Position numbers and translations under genes: made by a program. Under the pieces are notes generated by a model. The model saw only the letters and a list, made by a program, of their open reading frames with translations, was not told the DNA's origin and made no database searches. A DNA stretch of 64,000 nucleotides from CAYXTW01 sp964452645 (GTDB lineage: Bacteria > Zixibacteria > MSB-5A5 > GN15 > PGXB01): the NCBI GenBank assembly GCA_964452645.1, contig CAYVMO010000011.1, positions 32,045 to 96,044 on the forward strand, read 5' to 3'. Positions 16,812 through 25,567 of the stretch are shown here, piece after piece (positions within the stretch are counted from its first letter, which is position 1; every line of letters starts with the position of its first letter).

Positions 16812-18244
16812 TTCAAATTGTACTCTTTTAATTTTCGATATAAAGTTCTCTCGCCGATACCCAGCAATTTTGCGGCCGCTTTGCGATTGCCGTCGGTCTT
16901 TTTAAGAGCGGAAATGATGAGTTCCTGTTCCATTTCTTTTAAAGATTGATTCGGTTGAAAATTGTGCGTCTCATTTTTGGATTCGTGAACCTCGAAATCA
17001 TGTTTGGCCGGAAGATTATCGATTATTAAATCACGAAGCATTTTTATTTCATTCCCGAGCGATATCAATGCGTGATAGATTAATTCATGACCGGCCTCCT
17101 CCGGTGAGCGCCCGGTGACGACCGGCAGATTTGTCCGGCTCATACTTTGCTCGTCGATAAACTGCTCCACTTCCGCCGCCGAAATTTCTCCTCCCGGATG
17201 CAGCGCCGCCATGCGGGCCGTAAAATTTCGCAACTCGCGCACATTACCGGGCCAGTCGTACCTGGTAAGAAGATCCAGGGCGGAATCGGAAAAACCTTTT
17301 AAACCTTCTTTCTTCGCGAAAAAATATAAAAGCGGGAGGATATCTTTCCGACGATCGTACAATGCCGGCAGATTAATCTTGACGACGCCCAGCCGAAAAT
17401 ACAAATCTTCGCGAAAAGTACCGTTGCGAATCGCCTCCGAAAGATCACGATTGGTGGCGGCGATAACGCGTGCGTCGGACCGAACCGGCTTATCCCCGCC
17501 GACCGGATAAAAGTAGCCGTCCTCGAGGACCCTGAGCAGTTTTACCTGGATATCGGGTTTGGTTTCGCCGATTTCATCAAGAAAAATCGTTCCGTTATTA
17601 GCCTGAAGAAAAAGCCCGTCGCGCTTGCCGACCGATCCGGTAAAGGCACCTTTCTCATGCCCGAACAATTCCGATTCGAGAACTCCCTCGGCCAGGGCGC
17701 CGCAATTTACCGCTACAAAACGAGCGTCGGACCGCGGCGAAAAATCATGAATGGCGCGTGCCACCAGCTCCTTGCCGCTGCCGGACGGACCGATAATTAA
17801 AACCGATATGGGCGTCGGAGCGATGCGTTCGATTGTCTCCGCCACGACCTTCAGTTTTTCCGAGCGACCGACCATCCCGAATTTTATCAGCAGTGATTTC
17901 CGGTAAAGAATCCTCTTGACCTTTTTGGAAATTTGCTCGGCGCCATCGTTGAGACTGATAAAACCGTCATATATGTTTTCGTCTTCGGATTGGTCCATTT
18001 CCGAACCGACAACCTGCCAGATATCGGTCAGTGGCGTGCGCGTTCGAATTCGCCGTATAATGCCCCGGTTGATTCCCGGAAAATCCTGCGGGATTAAAAT
18101 CAGTTCGACATCCCGCTCCCGAATAATCGAATAAAGGTGCGACAGATGCCCGACATATTCGCCCACGCTCCGAAAGGCCGTGTCAAAATCCGAATCTCTT
18201 TTCAGCAGAGATTCGTCGGCAAGAATCAACACGTTCTGTATCAT
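16808..18244 (-). CDS. Sigma-54-dependent transcriptional activator (NtrC-like)
   Basis: The 478-residue protein has a receiver-like N-domain (1-115) without the clear acidic phosphorylation pocket of true response regulators. The central AAA+ domain (about 125-355) has Walker A GPSGSGKE (152-159), the sigma-54 contact loop GAFTGS (199-204), Walker B FLDEIGE (221-227) and an arginine-finger region FREDLYFRL. The C-terminal Fis-type HTH (about 436-478) reads NRKAAAKLLGIGERTLYRKL. Such proteins remodel the sigma-54 closed complex. It sits between rnr and outer-membrane genes with 4-bp overlaps at each end; targets are unknown, and no -24/-12 promoter was recognised nearby. Confidence 0.93.
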   Translation of the reverse strand: MIQNVLILADESLLKRDSDFDTAFRSVGEYVGHLSHLYSIIRERDVELILIPQDFPGINRGIIRRIRTRTPLTDIWQVVGSEMDQSEDENIYDGFISLNDGAEQISKKVKRILYRKSLLIKFGMVGRSEKLKVVAETIERIAPTPISVLIIGPSGSGKELVARAIHDFSPRSDARFVAVNCGALAEGVLESELFGHEKGAFTGSVGKRDGLFLQANNGTIFLDEIGETKPDIQVKLLRVLEDGYFYPVGGDKPVRSDARVIAATNRDLSEAIRNGTFREDLYFRLGVVKINLPALYDRRKDILPLLYFFAKKEGLKGFSDSALDLLTRYDWPGNVRELRNFTARMAALHPGGEISAAEVEQFIDEQSMSRTNLPVVTGRSPEEAGHELIYHALISLGNEIKMLRDLIIDNLPAKHDFEVHESKNETHNFQPNQSLKEMEQELIISALKKTDGNRKAAAKLLGIGERTLYRKLKEYNLN

Positions 18245-20388
18245 CGTCTTTTCCGTTTTCTTTTTGTCTGACGATTTTTACCCTCCTCCGGTTCGATCAG
18301 AAAGAGATCGATTTGATTCTTAATCGCGTCAACCGCGAGGATACCGACATTAACCGGATCACCCATTTTGAATACACGCCCCGTCCGTCGGCCGATAAGA
18401 CGAAAATGTTTTTCGTCGAAATTATAATAATCATCATCCAGAGTGGACAGCCGCACCATACCTTCGACACCGATATCATTGAGTCGCACGAAAAACCCGA
18501 AATTCAGCAGTCCGGAAATTATTCCGTGATATCTCTGGCCCAGCCGCTCCGCCATATAAGCGACCTGCTTAATCCTGACCGCTTCCCGTTCGGCCGTTTC
18601 AGCGATACGCTCGGTTTCCGAACAATGCTTACCCGCGTTGGTTAGAATCGAATCGAGCCGTTTGGCAAGATTATCGGGATAGCGACCCTTATCCAGCTTT
18701 TTAAGCAAGCGGTGCACCAGCAGATCGGGATAGCGGCGAATCGGTGATGTAAAATGCGTGTAGTGTTTGAAAGCAAGACCGAAATGCCCGATGTTATACG
18801 GCTGATAAACCGCTTTTTTCATTGAGCGAAGCATCAACTCATTGACAAACTCCTCTTCCGGTTTGCCTTTGACTTTTTGCAGAAATCGGGAGAATTGAAT
18901 CGGTTTCATATTTTCCGAAACCGGGAAGCTGTATCCCAGCGATGACATCAGCATCGAGAACGTATCGAGTTTCTCGATATCCGGTCGATCATGCACGCGG
19001 TATAAAAGTTTTTGCCCCAGCCGGAAAACATGCAGGGCAACAACGCGATTGGCCGCCAGCATAAATTCCTCGATCAGCCGATGCGATTCGAGCCGGATAC
19101 GATTGCCGATTTCGACGATTTCGCCCCTTTTGTTGAGAACGATTTTGGCTTCAGGCAAATCGAAATCGAGCGACCCTTCCGACATACGGTTTTCCTGCAA
19201 TATCTTCGCCAGCTCGCGGGCAGTCGCCAGGCACTGGGTAACTCTTTTTATTCGGCTGTTCTGCGCACCGCTTTCGAAATATTTTTGCACCTCCTCATAG
19301 GTCAACCGGGCTCTGGAGTTAATCACGCCTTTGACAATTCGCCAATCAAGCGCTTTCCCTTTACGCGATAAATCGATTACGACCGCATAAACCAGTCGTC
19401 GGCGATTCGGTTTCAACGAGCAAAGATCGTTGGAAAGTTTCTCGGGAAGCATCGGTATCACCTTCCCGGGCAGATAGATCGAATTACCCCTATTAAACGC
19501 CTCCTTATCCAACGCCGAGCCGTCGCGTACAAAATGCGAGACATCGGCAATATAAACTCCCAGACGATAACCGCTTTTGCTTTTTACGACCGAGATGGCA
19601 TCGTCGAAATCTTTGGCGTCTTCCGGATCGATGGTACACACGATTTCTTTCGTGAAATCGCGGCGGTTTTTCATCTCCGCCTGTGTAAAATAATCCGCGG
19701 CCTTTTCCGCATCCTCAAGCACTTTTTTCGGAAATCTTTCGGGCAGCCCGTGACTCTTTATAACCGTCTTCAGGTCAACACCCGGATCCCCTGGCTGGCC
19801 GATGACCTCCGTAATTTCACCTTCCGGATTACGGTATGGATCGTCCCAGTGTGTGATTCGTGCCATCACGCGCTGACCTTCGGAGGCTTTTTTAGTCAGC
19901 CGGTTGGGAATATAAATATCGCGGCGGAATTTTTTATCATCAGGGACGACCGTACTGAAGTGCGGTCCGTAGCGAAAAATGCCGACGATATTTTTTTCGG
20001 CGCGACGGATGACCTTAATGACAGTACCGTACAACTCATCATCGGGGCCGCTGCCGACCCGCACCATAACGCGATCACCATCGAAAGCGGTGTGCATTTT
20101 GGTCGGCATAATAACGACCGGCTCGCCCGCCTCGGTCGTGATTGTCCCGAAGCCGCCCTTGTTGACGGTGACATTACCTAAGATAAGATTCAATTCCGAG
20201 GGGACACCGATTTTACCTCGTTTAAGTCTGACCAGCTTTCCGGAATCGATCAGCTCCTTGACCTTGTCTCGAAAAGAAGGATATTCCTTACCGGGGATGC
20301 CGATTTCCTTGGCCATCTCTTTGATCTTCAGAGGCCGACCGGCCTTGTACCTCAGAAAATCAACAATAAATGCTTCGTTTATTCTCAT
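18241..20388 (-). CDS. rnr: Ribonuclease R (RNB-family 3'-5' exoribonuclease)
   Basis: The 715-residue protein has an N-terminal winged helix (about 1-65), cold-shock-like OB folds (about 66-230), the RNB catalytic domain opening with IDPEDAKDFDDA (253-264, metal-binding Asp cluster), a C-terminal S1 domain (about 622-705, GFFVRLNDIGVEGMV) and a Lys/Arg-rich tail. The domain order is that of RNase R, which degrades structured RNA. It is the first gene of the leftward six-gene operon. A good promoter places transcription start only a few bases before the ATG, and no Shine-Dalgarno is present, so a leaderless transcript is likely. Confidence 0.95.
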   Translation of the reverse strand: MRINEAFIVDFLRYKAGRPLKIKEMAKEIGIPGKEYPSFRDKVKELIDSGKLVRLKRGKIGVPSELNLILGNVTVNKGGFGTITTEAGEPVVIMPTKMHTAFDGDRVMVRVGSGPDDELYGTVIKVIRRAEKNIVGIFRYGPHFSTVVPDDKKFRRDIYIPNRLTKKASEGQRVMARITHWDDPYRNPEGEITEVIGQPGDPGVDLKTVIKSHGLPERFPKKVLEDAEKAADYFTQAEMKNRRDFTKEIVCTIDPEDAKDFDDAISVVKSKSGYRLGVYIADVSHFVRDGSALDKEAFNRGNSIYLPGKVIPMLPEKLSNDLCSLKPNRRRLVYAVVIDLSRKGKALDWRIVKGVINSRARLTYEEVQKYFESGAQNSRIKRVTQCLATARELAKILQENRMSEGSLDFDLPEAKIVLNKRGEIVEIGNRIRLESHRLIEEFMLAANRVVALHVFRLGQKLLYRVHDRPDIEKLDTFSMLMSSLGYSFPVSENMKPIQFSRFLQKVKGKPEEEFVNELMLRSMKKAVYQPYNIGHFGLAFKHYTHFTSPIRRYPDLLVHRLLKKLDKGRYPDNLAKRLDSILTNAGKHCSETERIAETAEREAVRIKQVAYMAERLGQRYHGIISGLLNFGFFVRLNDIGVEGMVRLSTLDDDYYNFDEKHFRLIGRRTGRVFKMGDPVNVGILAVDAIKNQIDLFLIEPEEGKNRQTKRKRKRR

Positions 20389-20397
20389 AATATTGCT

Positions 20398-20426
20398 ATT
20401 AAACGACAGATTTTATAAAAAGTCAA
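20398..20426 (-). promoter_or_regulatory. Promoter of the rnr operon
   Basis: On the minus strand TTGACT (20421-20426), 17-bp spacer, TTTAAT (20398-20403): five of six matches to each sigma-70 consensus. Transcription start would fall about 2-5 bp before the rnr ATG (20386-20388). Confidence 0.65.
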
Positions 20427-20441
20427 GTAAAAATGGCACAT

Positions 20442-20460
20442 TTCTGCCAATATGGCAGAA
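20442..20460. promoter_or_regulatory. 19-bp palindrome upstream of the rnr -35 box (candidate operator)
   Basis: TTCTGCCA-ATA-TGGCAGAA is a perfect inverted repeat with 8-bp arms, 15 bp upstream of the rnr -35 hexamer, centred near -60. This is a usual place for an activator site; the regulator is unknown. Confidence 0.55.
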
Positions 20461-20491
20461 TGATTCTTTTGACAGTCTGATCCCTAAAATG

Positions 20492-20519
20492 AAAAAAAAA
20501 GGCAGGCTCAAAGCCTGCC
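20492..20519 (-). terminator. Strong leftward terminator-like hairpin between rnr and the XRE gene
   Basis: An 8-bp stem GGCAGGCT / AGCCTGCC with a 3-base loop is followed, on the minus strand, by nine T (A run at 20492-20500). No gene ends here: it lies upstream of rnr and upstream of a rightward gene. It may insulate the rnr promoter or be a member of the GGCAGG palindrome family. Confidence 0.65.
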
Positions 20520-20611
20520 TTTAAATCTTTCCACCCGCCTGTTACGCAGCTATAATATAGGGAATTTTCCTGATTTAGCAACAGATTTTTTGAAAAGATA
20601 GTATTATTCTC

Positions 20612-20640
20612 TTGACATATTGTTCGTTATATATTACATT
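20612..20640 (+). promoter_or_regulatory. Candidate promoter of the XRE regulator operon
   Basis: A perfect TTGACA (20612-20617) lies 17 bp from TACATT (20635-20640), 30 bp before the ATG at 20670. AT-rich surroundings add support. Confidence 0.5.
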
Positions 20641-20669
20641 ATGTATTAAATAATTAACATTAAGAAAAA

Positions 20670-20882
20670 ATGAAACTGAAAAATCATATTAAGCAACACC
20701 GCGCCCGACTGGATTTAACCCAGGAGGCTCTCGCCGATAAAGTTGGCGTCCGGCGGCAGACAATTCTGGCGATAGAAAAAGGACAGTATGTGCCTTCGGC
20801 GATGCTGGCTTTTCTAATTGCGCGGGCACTGGGGATGAAAGTCGATGAATTATTCGAATTATCGGGAGAGGAGGATACATAA
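20670..20882 (+). CDS. Small XRE-family transcriptional regulator
   Basis: The 70-residue protein is a single lambda-repressor-like helix-turn-helix: IKQHRARLDLTQEALADKV, then VRRQTILAIEKGQ and PSAMLAFLIARALGMKVDELF. It resembles the YozG/Cro-like regulators that commonly pair with a small membrane protein. The stop overlaps the next start (TAATG), so the pair is translationally coupled. Autoregulation is likely but no operator was identified. Confidence 0.9.
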   Translation: MKLKNHIKQHRARLDLTQEALADKVGVRRQTILAIEKGQYVPSAMLAFLIARALGMKVDELFELSGEEDT

Positions 20883-21118
20883 TGAAAAACGAAATGGACG
20901 TTCTTAACATGGATGAACGCCAGCGTCTGGGCTGGCTGCTGGCCAATCGAGCGCTGATATTTGTTGTCGGTGTCATCTGGCTGTGCATGATCGGATGGGA
21001 ATTGATGCGCAATCGTATCCCGTATTTTTTGATAATTATGGTTCCGGTTTTAGCCCTGACACGGCTTTTCTTTTATCTGTATTATACGCGAAAGCCGAAA
21101 GGGGCCGGTATCGAGTAA
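20882..21118 (+). CDS. Small two-TM membrane protein paired with the XRE regulator
   Basis: The 78-residue protein has two predicted transmembrane helices (about 24-41 and 48-66), a charged N-terminus and a basic C-terminal tail (YTRKPKGAG). Its start overlaps the XRE stop by one base. This arrangement of a Cro-like regulator with a 2-TM partner is widespread, the membrane protein possibly modulating the regulator; function is not established. Confidence 0.75.
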   Translation: MKNEMDVLNMDERQRLGWLLANRALIFVVGVIWLCMIGWELMRNRIPYFLIIMVPVLALTRLFFYLYYTRKPKGAGIE

Positions 21119-21246
21119 CCATAAAAGTGTCGGTTTTATCTGTCCACGTTTTCTCCGGATCGGTTTTGTAGATACAACTCGATCGTTTGGTTCGTATATA
21201 GTAAAAAGCCATTGAGTGCATTTCACCGATAACCGGAGAGAGAAAA

Positions 21247-21708
21247 ATGGATGAAATAATCAAAGAAAAAATCAGACAGACGACGTTTATTAAAGCTACT
21301 CCTGAAAAAGTGTACGACACGATTACTTCCGGCGAGGGCTGGAATGCCTTTTTCACCAAAAACACCGAGGTTGATCCCCGACCGGGCGGACAAATTATAT
21401 TCCGCTGGGTAGACTGGGGTCCGTCTTTTTATACCGCTTCGGCCGGCGGACCGGTACTTGAGGCCGAGCGGCCAAATCGCTTCGTTTTTCAGTGGGGTGA
21501 AAAATACAAGACGACTATAACTTTCGATTTAAAAGCGGAACATGGCGGGACAGTCGTTCGTCTTACCGAGGAGGGATATCCCAACACTCCCGGAGGCCGC
21601 GACATGATGCTGGAGTGCGCCTCCGGCTGGGGCGAGGCATTGAGCTTACTGAAATTCTATCTCGAATTTGGCGTTATTTACACTCCGCCAGAGAGAGATT
21701 CCGAATGA
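21247..21708 (+). CDS. SRPBCC / AHSA1-like domain protein
   Basis: The 153-residue protein opens with IRQTTFIKATPEKVYDTIT, the first strand and helix of the START/Bet v1-like fold. FVFQWGEKYKTTITFDL, GTVVRLTEEGYP and a C-terminal helix GWGEALSLLKFYLEFG follow. This is the pattern of AHSA1/CalC-type proteins, which have a hydrophobic ligand cavity; the ligand is unknown. GGAGAG precedes the ATG. It is monocistronic as far as seen. Confidence 0.85.
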   Translation: MDEIIKEKIRQTTFIKATPEKVYDTITSGEGWNAFFTKNTEVDPRPGGQIIFRWVDWGPSFYTASAGGPVLEAERPNRFVFQWGEKYKTTITFDLKAEHGGTVVRLTEEGYPNTPGGRDMMLECASGWGEALSLLKFYLEFGVIYTPPERDSE

Positions 21709-21815
21709 TTCGTAGATTTTCGTGATAGTTATAATATTTTGAGGTATGGGAATAACTCATATCTCCCCGAGATTTGAGCCGTCAAGTCTCGGTGAGGCTG
21801 ATCCATTTGACGGTG

Positions 21816-21838
21816 GCGTCAGGAAGGATTCCTGACGC
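21816..21838. repeat. Palindrome between convergent genes
   Basis: A perfect 10-bp stem GCGTCAGGAA / TTCCTGACGC with loop GGA lies between convergent genes. There is no T-tract, so it looks like a dispersed palindromic repeat more than a terminator, though it could act in transcript end protection. Confidence 0.65.
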
Positions 21839-21858
21839 TGCATAAAACCTCCGGACGA

Positions 21859-23379
21859 TTACTTCAAATCGTACAACTCGCCGAATTTTTGGCGAAGATA
21901 ATCCATCGCCGGTTTGTGGCTGAGCGGCTGGCCGGTAACTACCTCGACTAATTTCTTGGCGCGATATTTTTTCCCATGCACGTGGATATTACGCCTCAGC
22001 CACTGGAACAGCTCACTGAAATTACCGACCGCAAACTGATCTTCGAGATAACGGATATCGTCTTTAGCTTTGGCGAAAAACTGTGCGGCATACAGGTTAC
22101 CGAGCGTATATGTCGGGAAATAACCGATATAACCGGCCGGCCAGTGAATATCCTGCAGACAACCGTCGGCATCGTTGGGCGGCGTGATTCCGAAATAGCT
22201 GGTGAACTTTTCGTTCCACGCTTCGGGAACGTCCTTGGGTGCAATCTCACCTCTGAGGAACGCCCGCTCCATCTCAAAGCGAAGCAGTATATGCAAATTG
22301 TACGTCACTTCGTCGGCCTCGACCCGGATCAGCGACGGACGAACATCATTAATGGCAAAATAGAAATCATCGAAAGCGACATTGCTTAAATTTTCGGGAA
22401 ACATCTGCTGCGCGCGCGGGAAAAAATGTTTCCAGAACGATTTGCTCCGTCCGACCAGATTTTCCCACATCCGTGACTGCGATTCATGAATCCCCAGCGA
22501 AACCGAATCGCCGCGAGGGGTTCCGTGATATGCCCTATCCAGCCCCTGATCATAAATACCGTGTCCGGCTTCATGCATGACGCCGAAAAAGGCCTGGGCG
22601 AAATGATTGGGATTGTACCGTGTCGTGATACGAGTGTCTCTGGGACCCAATCCGGTCGTAAAAGGGTGCGCCGAGATATCCAGTCGTCCCGTTTGAAAAT
22701 CAAAACCGATTGCGGCCGCCGCCGACTGAGAAAACAACTTCTGACGATCAACCGGGTATTCCTGCTTAATAATCGACATATCCGGTTTTCTGGATGACTC
22801 GCTGATCGCTTTGACGAGATCGACTAACTCGGCACGAAAACCGTCAAAGACTTTACCGATACTTTCGGTCGTCGCACCCGGCTCATAATTATCGAGCAGA
22901 GCATCGTATGCTTCTTTTTTGTATCCGAGATGATCCGCCACCTGAAGATTAAGCTTTATAATCTTCTCCAGATGCGGCAGGAATTTCTTGAAATTATTTT
23001 CTTTTCGGGCCTCGACCCAGACACCCTGCGCGATCGTTGTCGTACGCGTGATTTCCTCGACGAGCTCCTGCGGGATTTTGACGTTTTTGTCGTATTCATA
23101 CCGCGTTTCGCGGACATTCACCGCTTCGTCGGAATATTCATCTTTCATGTACGGTGATTTTTCCAGAATATCGAGTAATTCACTGATTTTGGGATCGACC
23201 GCCTTTTTGTGCGCCAGTCCCGCCAGGTAGGCTGATTGCTCGGCGCGATATTCGGATCCGGCGTGGGGCATGTAGGTTTGCTCATCCCAGTGCAAAACCG
23301 CAGCACAATTACCGATTAGCTGCACCTCTTCGGATCGCCTGGTAAGTTCCTTGTATGCTTCTTCATGATTGTTTGACAT
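21859..23379 (-). CDS. M32-family metallocarboxypeptidase (Taq carboxypeptidase type)
   Basis: The 506-residue protein carries the M32 zinc motif HEAGH (269-273, VMHEAGHGIYDQG) with the family blocks DTRITTRY (about 248-255), HESQSRMWEN and RVEADEVTYNLHI. Length matches the family (about 500). M32 enzymes remove C-terminal residues with broad specificity, excluding proline, in the cytoplasm. There is no signal peptide. The ATG at 23379 has AAGAGGATTAAG upstream on its strand. It converges on the SRPBCC gene. Confidence 0.95.
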   Translation of the reverse strand: MSNNHEEAYKELTRRSEEVQLIGNCAAVLHWDEQTYMPHAGSEYRAEQSAYLAGLAHKKAVDPKISELLDILEKSPYMKDEYSDEAVNVRETRYEYDKNVKIPQELVEEITRTTTIAQGVWVEARKENNFKKFLPHLEKIIKLNLQVADHLGYKKEAYDALLDNYEPGATTESIGKVFDGFRAELVDLVKAISESSRKPDMSIIKQEYPVDRQKLFSQSAAAAIGFDFQTGRLDISAHPFTTGLGPRDTRITTRYNPNHFAQAFFGVMHEAGHGIYDQGLDRAYHGTPRGDSVSLGIHESQSRMWENLVGRSKSFWKHFFPRAQQMFPENLSNVAFDDFYFAINDVRPSLIRVEADEVTYNLHILLRFEMERAFLRGEIAPKDVPEAWNEKFTSYFGITPPNDADGCLQDIHWPAGYIGYFPTYTLGNLYAAQFFAKAKDDIRYLEDQFAVGNFSELFQWLRRNIHVHGKKYRAKKLVEVVTGQPLSHKPAMDYLRQKFGELYDLK

Positions 23380-23523
23380 CTTAATCCTCTTTTCAGGTTT
23401 TAATTTTCAGCCAATATAATAAAATCAGCCAACTTCGCAAGTTGTCCGATTCCGTAAATAATCTATAACGTAAATAAATACATAAATGTTTCCATATTCG
23501 GTTTTGACGAATCGGTAATAACC

Positions 23524-23552
23524 TTGACAACAAAATAATATTAAAGCATATT
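23524..23552 (+). promoter_or_regulatory. Candidate promoter of the CsgG-OmpA fusion gene
   Basis: A perfect TTGACA (23524-23529) is 17 bp from CATATT (23547-23552), about 75 bp before the ATG, with CAAGGAGTG as ribosome-binding site at about 23611-23619. Confidence 0.45.
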
Positions 23553-23625
23553 AAAAATATCGAATGGGATAACGTGTGTTAAAAAAAACATTGGGTAAAA
23601 AGTCAATTATTTCAAGGAGTGAGAA

Positions 23626-25443
23626 ATGAAACACCTGAATCATTCAACCGGCATTCTTTTGTTTGTTATGGCGCTTTTTTTATTGAGTAGCGTCGCGGTC
23701 GCCGGTGTCAATGACAATCTGACCTATCAGGGCAACAAAGCTCGAATAACGGTCGGCAAAATTAAGGATAAGGCCGACAACTGTTCTAGTCAGGAAGCGG
23801 CGGCGGTCGGTGAAATGTTATCGACTGCGCTGACCAACGATCCGAAATTTATCGTTCTGGCCAGCGGCGAGGAAGTCGACGAATTGGCTGACGAAATTGA
23901 TCTTGGCCAATCCGGTTATGTCGAGGAGGGACGAGGCGCGCAAAAAGGTCTTATGGAAGGCGCCGATATTCTTGTGACCGGGGCGGTAACCGCATTTGAG
24001 CCAAACGCCGGTGGCGGCGGAGGTATGTTTGGTGCTTTGAAAGATAAGGCGGCGGGTGAACTGGGTGTCAAATCCAAGAAGGCCAAGATGCAACTGGATA
24101 TCAAAATTATCGATATTCGGACCCGGCGTGTTTTGGCCGCCAAAACGGTCAAAGCCGAATCGAAAAACTGGAAGGTTGACATGTGGGGCGGAGGCATGGT
24201 CAAGGATGTCGCCCTGGCGGGAGGACTGGGAACATACTCCAACGAGCCGATGGAAACCGCGGTTAGAGCGGCGTTGGCCAAAGCAATGAAATTGATATCG
24301 GATGAAGTGCCTGAAGAATATTACCGCTACCAGGGGGGCGGCGAATATACACAACAATATGGAGCTTCGGGACAACAGGGTACAGCTGCGGGTCAGGCAA
24401 GCGGTACGACACCTGTAGCCGCTGCCGCGACTACCGGTGCGGCGCCGGCGGCGCCCGTATCGGCGGCAACAGCTCCCGTTGCCGAGGATATGGCTCTGTA
24501 CACCAAATACGATTTTGTCCCCGGCGATCGTGTTATCTTTTATGACGACTTGTCAAATGAAGAAGAAGGGGAATTTCCATATCGATGGAACCTTGAAAGG
24601 GGAGTTTTCGAGATCGCACGAATGGGTGGCAAAAATTGGATCCTTTGCACCGATGACGGTTGCATAATGCCGAAGACACCCACCGGTCCGCTGCCGGATA
24701 AATATACCGTCGAATTGGAATTTTACAGCGCCGGACCCGATTTCACCGTGCCTTATTACTACATTTACTGGGTTGATGCATCCAATAAACCAATGGGAGA
24801 GTTCCAGTTCAATTCCGGCCGGAGTACTAATTTGGATATCCATGGTAAGACATTAGCCAGCAAGACCCTGGATGAGCGATTGTCCAAGGGTATTCATACC
24901 ATGCGTATTATGGCTACAAGCCGGTCGATTAAATGCTATGTGGATCAAGATCGAGTAGCCAATGTCCCGAAGGTCGAGAATTTCAATCCGGTCGGATTTA
25001 AGATACGCATGTATCCGTACAAGGATGAAGGCAACTATTGCATGATAAAAAGCTACCGATTCGCCGAGGGAGGCAAGAGTATGCGCGAACAGCTTGACGA
25101 AACCGGGCGTATCGTGACTCATGGTATTTTATTCGACTCCGATTCTTATGTCATAAAAGGGGAATCGTTCAAAACGCTTAAAGATATCGGCCAGCTTCTC
25201 GAAGATGATGCGTCGCTACGCTTATCAATCGAAGGACATACCGATAGCGACGGATCTGAAGAACATAATACGGAACTTTCGCAAAATCGCGCCAAAGCGG
25301 TGGTCAATTATCTGGCCCAGAATTATGGAATCAGTGCCGATCGCCTCGAGGCCAGGGGCTGGGGCGAATCCAAACCGATTGATACTAACGACACGGCTGA
25401 AGGTAAAGCCAATAACCGAAGAGTGGAGTTGGTGAAATTGTAA
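23626..25443 (+). CDS. CsgG-like / OmpA C-terminal fusion lipoprotein-like envelope protein
   Basis: The 605-residue protein has a signal peptide (to about VAVAG, 27). An N-terminal CsgG/HfaB-like domain (about 36-235) follows: RITVGKIKDK, VGEMLSTALTND, ADILVTGAVTAFEP, LDIKIIDIRTRRVL. Then come an Ala/Gly/Gln-rich linker (about 238-290), a central beta-rich domain (about 295-490, FYDDLSNEEEGEFP) and a C-terminal OmpA peptidoglycan-binding domain (about 500-605, EGHTDSDGSEEHN, LSQNRAKAV, NRRVELV). OmpA domains bind diaminopimelate in peptidoglycan; CsgG-like domains are usually lipoprotein pore or curli-related modules. The mature N-terminus lacks a lipobox Cys. The role, perhaps anchoring or assembly at the outer membrane, is inferred. 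Confidence 0.85.
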   Translation: MKHLNHSTGILLFVMALFLLSSVAVAGVNDNLTYQGNKARITVGKIKDKADNCSSQEAAAVGEMLSTALTNDPKFIVLASGEEVDELADEIDLGQSGYVEEGRGAQKGLMEGADILVTGAVTAFEPNAGGGGGMFGALKDKAAGELGVKSKKAKMQLDIKIIDIRTRRVLAAKTVKAESKNWKVDMWGGGMVKDVALAGGLGTYSNEPMETAVRAALAKAMKLISDEVPEEYYRYQGGGEYTQQYGASGQQGTAAGQASGTTPVAAAATTGAAPAAPVSAATAPVAEDMALYTKYDFVPGDRVIFYDDLSNEEEGEFPYRWNLERGVFEIARMGGKNWILCTDDGCIMPKTPTGPLPDKYTVELEFYSAGPDFTVPYYYIYWVDASNKPMGEFQFNSGRSTNLDIHGKTLASKTLDERLSKGIHTMRIMATSRSIKCYVDQDRVANVPKVENFNPVGFKIRMYPYKDEGNYCMIKSYRFAEGGKSMREQLDETGRIVTHGILFDSDSYVIKGESFKTLKDIGQLLEDDASLRLSIEGHTDSDGSEEHNTELSQNRAKAVVNYLAQNYGISADRLEARGWGESKPIDTNDTAEGKANNRRVELVKL

Positions 25444-25470
25444 GCCGTAAGCATAAAGTAAAAGATATAT

Positions 25471-25535
25471 AAGGCAGGATTTGCGTCAAATATATTAAGG
25501 TAGGCGCAGTAATCCTGCCTTTACTTTTCTTTTTT
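25471..25535 (+). terminator. Hairpin after the CsgG-OmpA gene, likely terminator and palindromic repeat
   Basis: An 11-bp stem AAGGCAGGATT / AATCCTGCCTT (25471-25481 and 25511-25521), extended inside by TGCG/CGCA, is followed by a T-rich stretch. It shares the GGCAGG...CCTGCC core of the dispersed palindromes. Confidence 0.65.
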
Positions 25536-25567
25536 AATAGCCCTGATTTCTCCGTATATAATATATT

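Noticed and set aside
19534..20181. 215-codon frame antisense to rnr
   Set aside because: It lies wholly within rnr, which has full domain structure; the antisense frame has no recognisable protein pattern and no ribosome-binding site.
20433..20447. Sigma-54 type -24/-12 promoter upstream of rnr
   Set aside because: TGGCACATTTCTGCC resembles the consensus but the GG-GC spacing is one base short, and a better sigma-70 promoter lies downstream.
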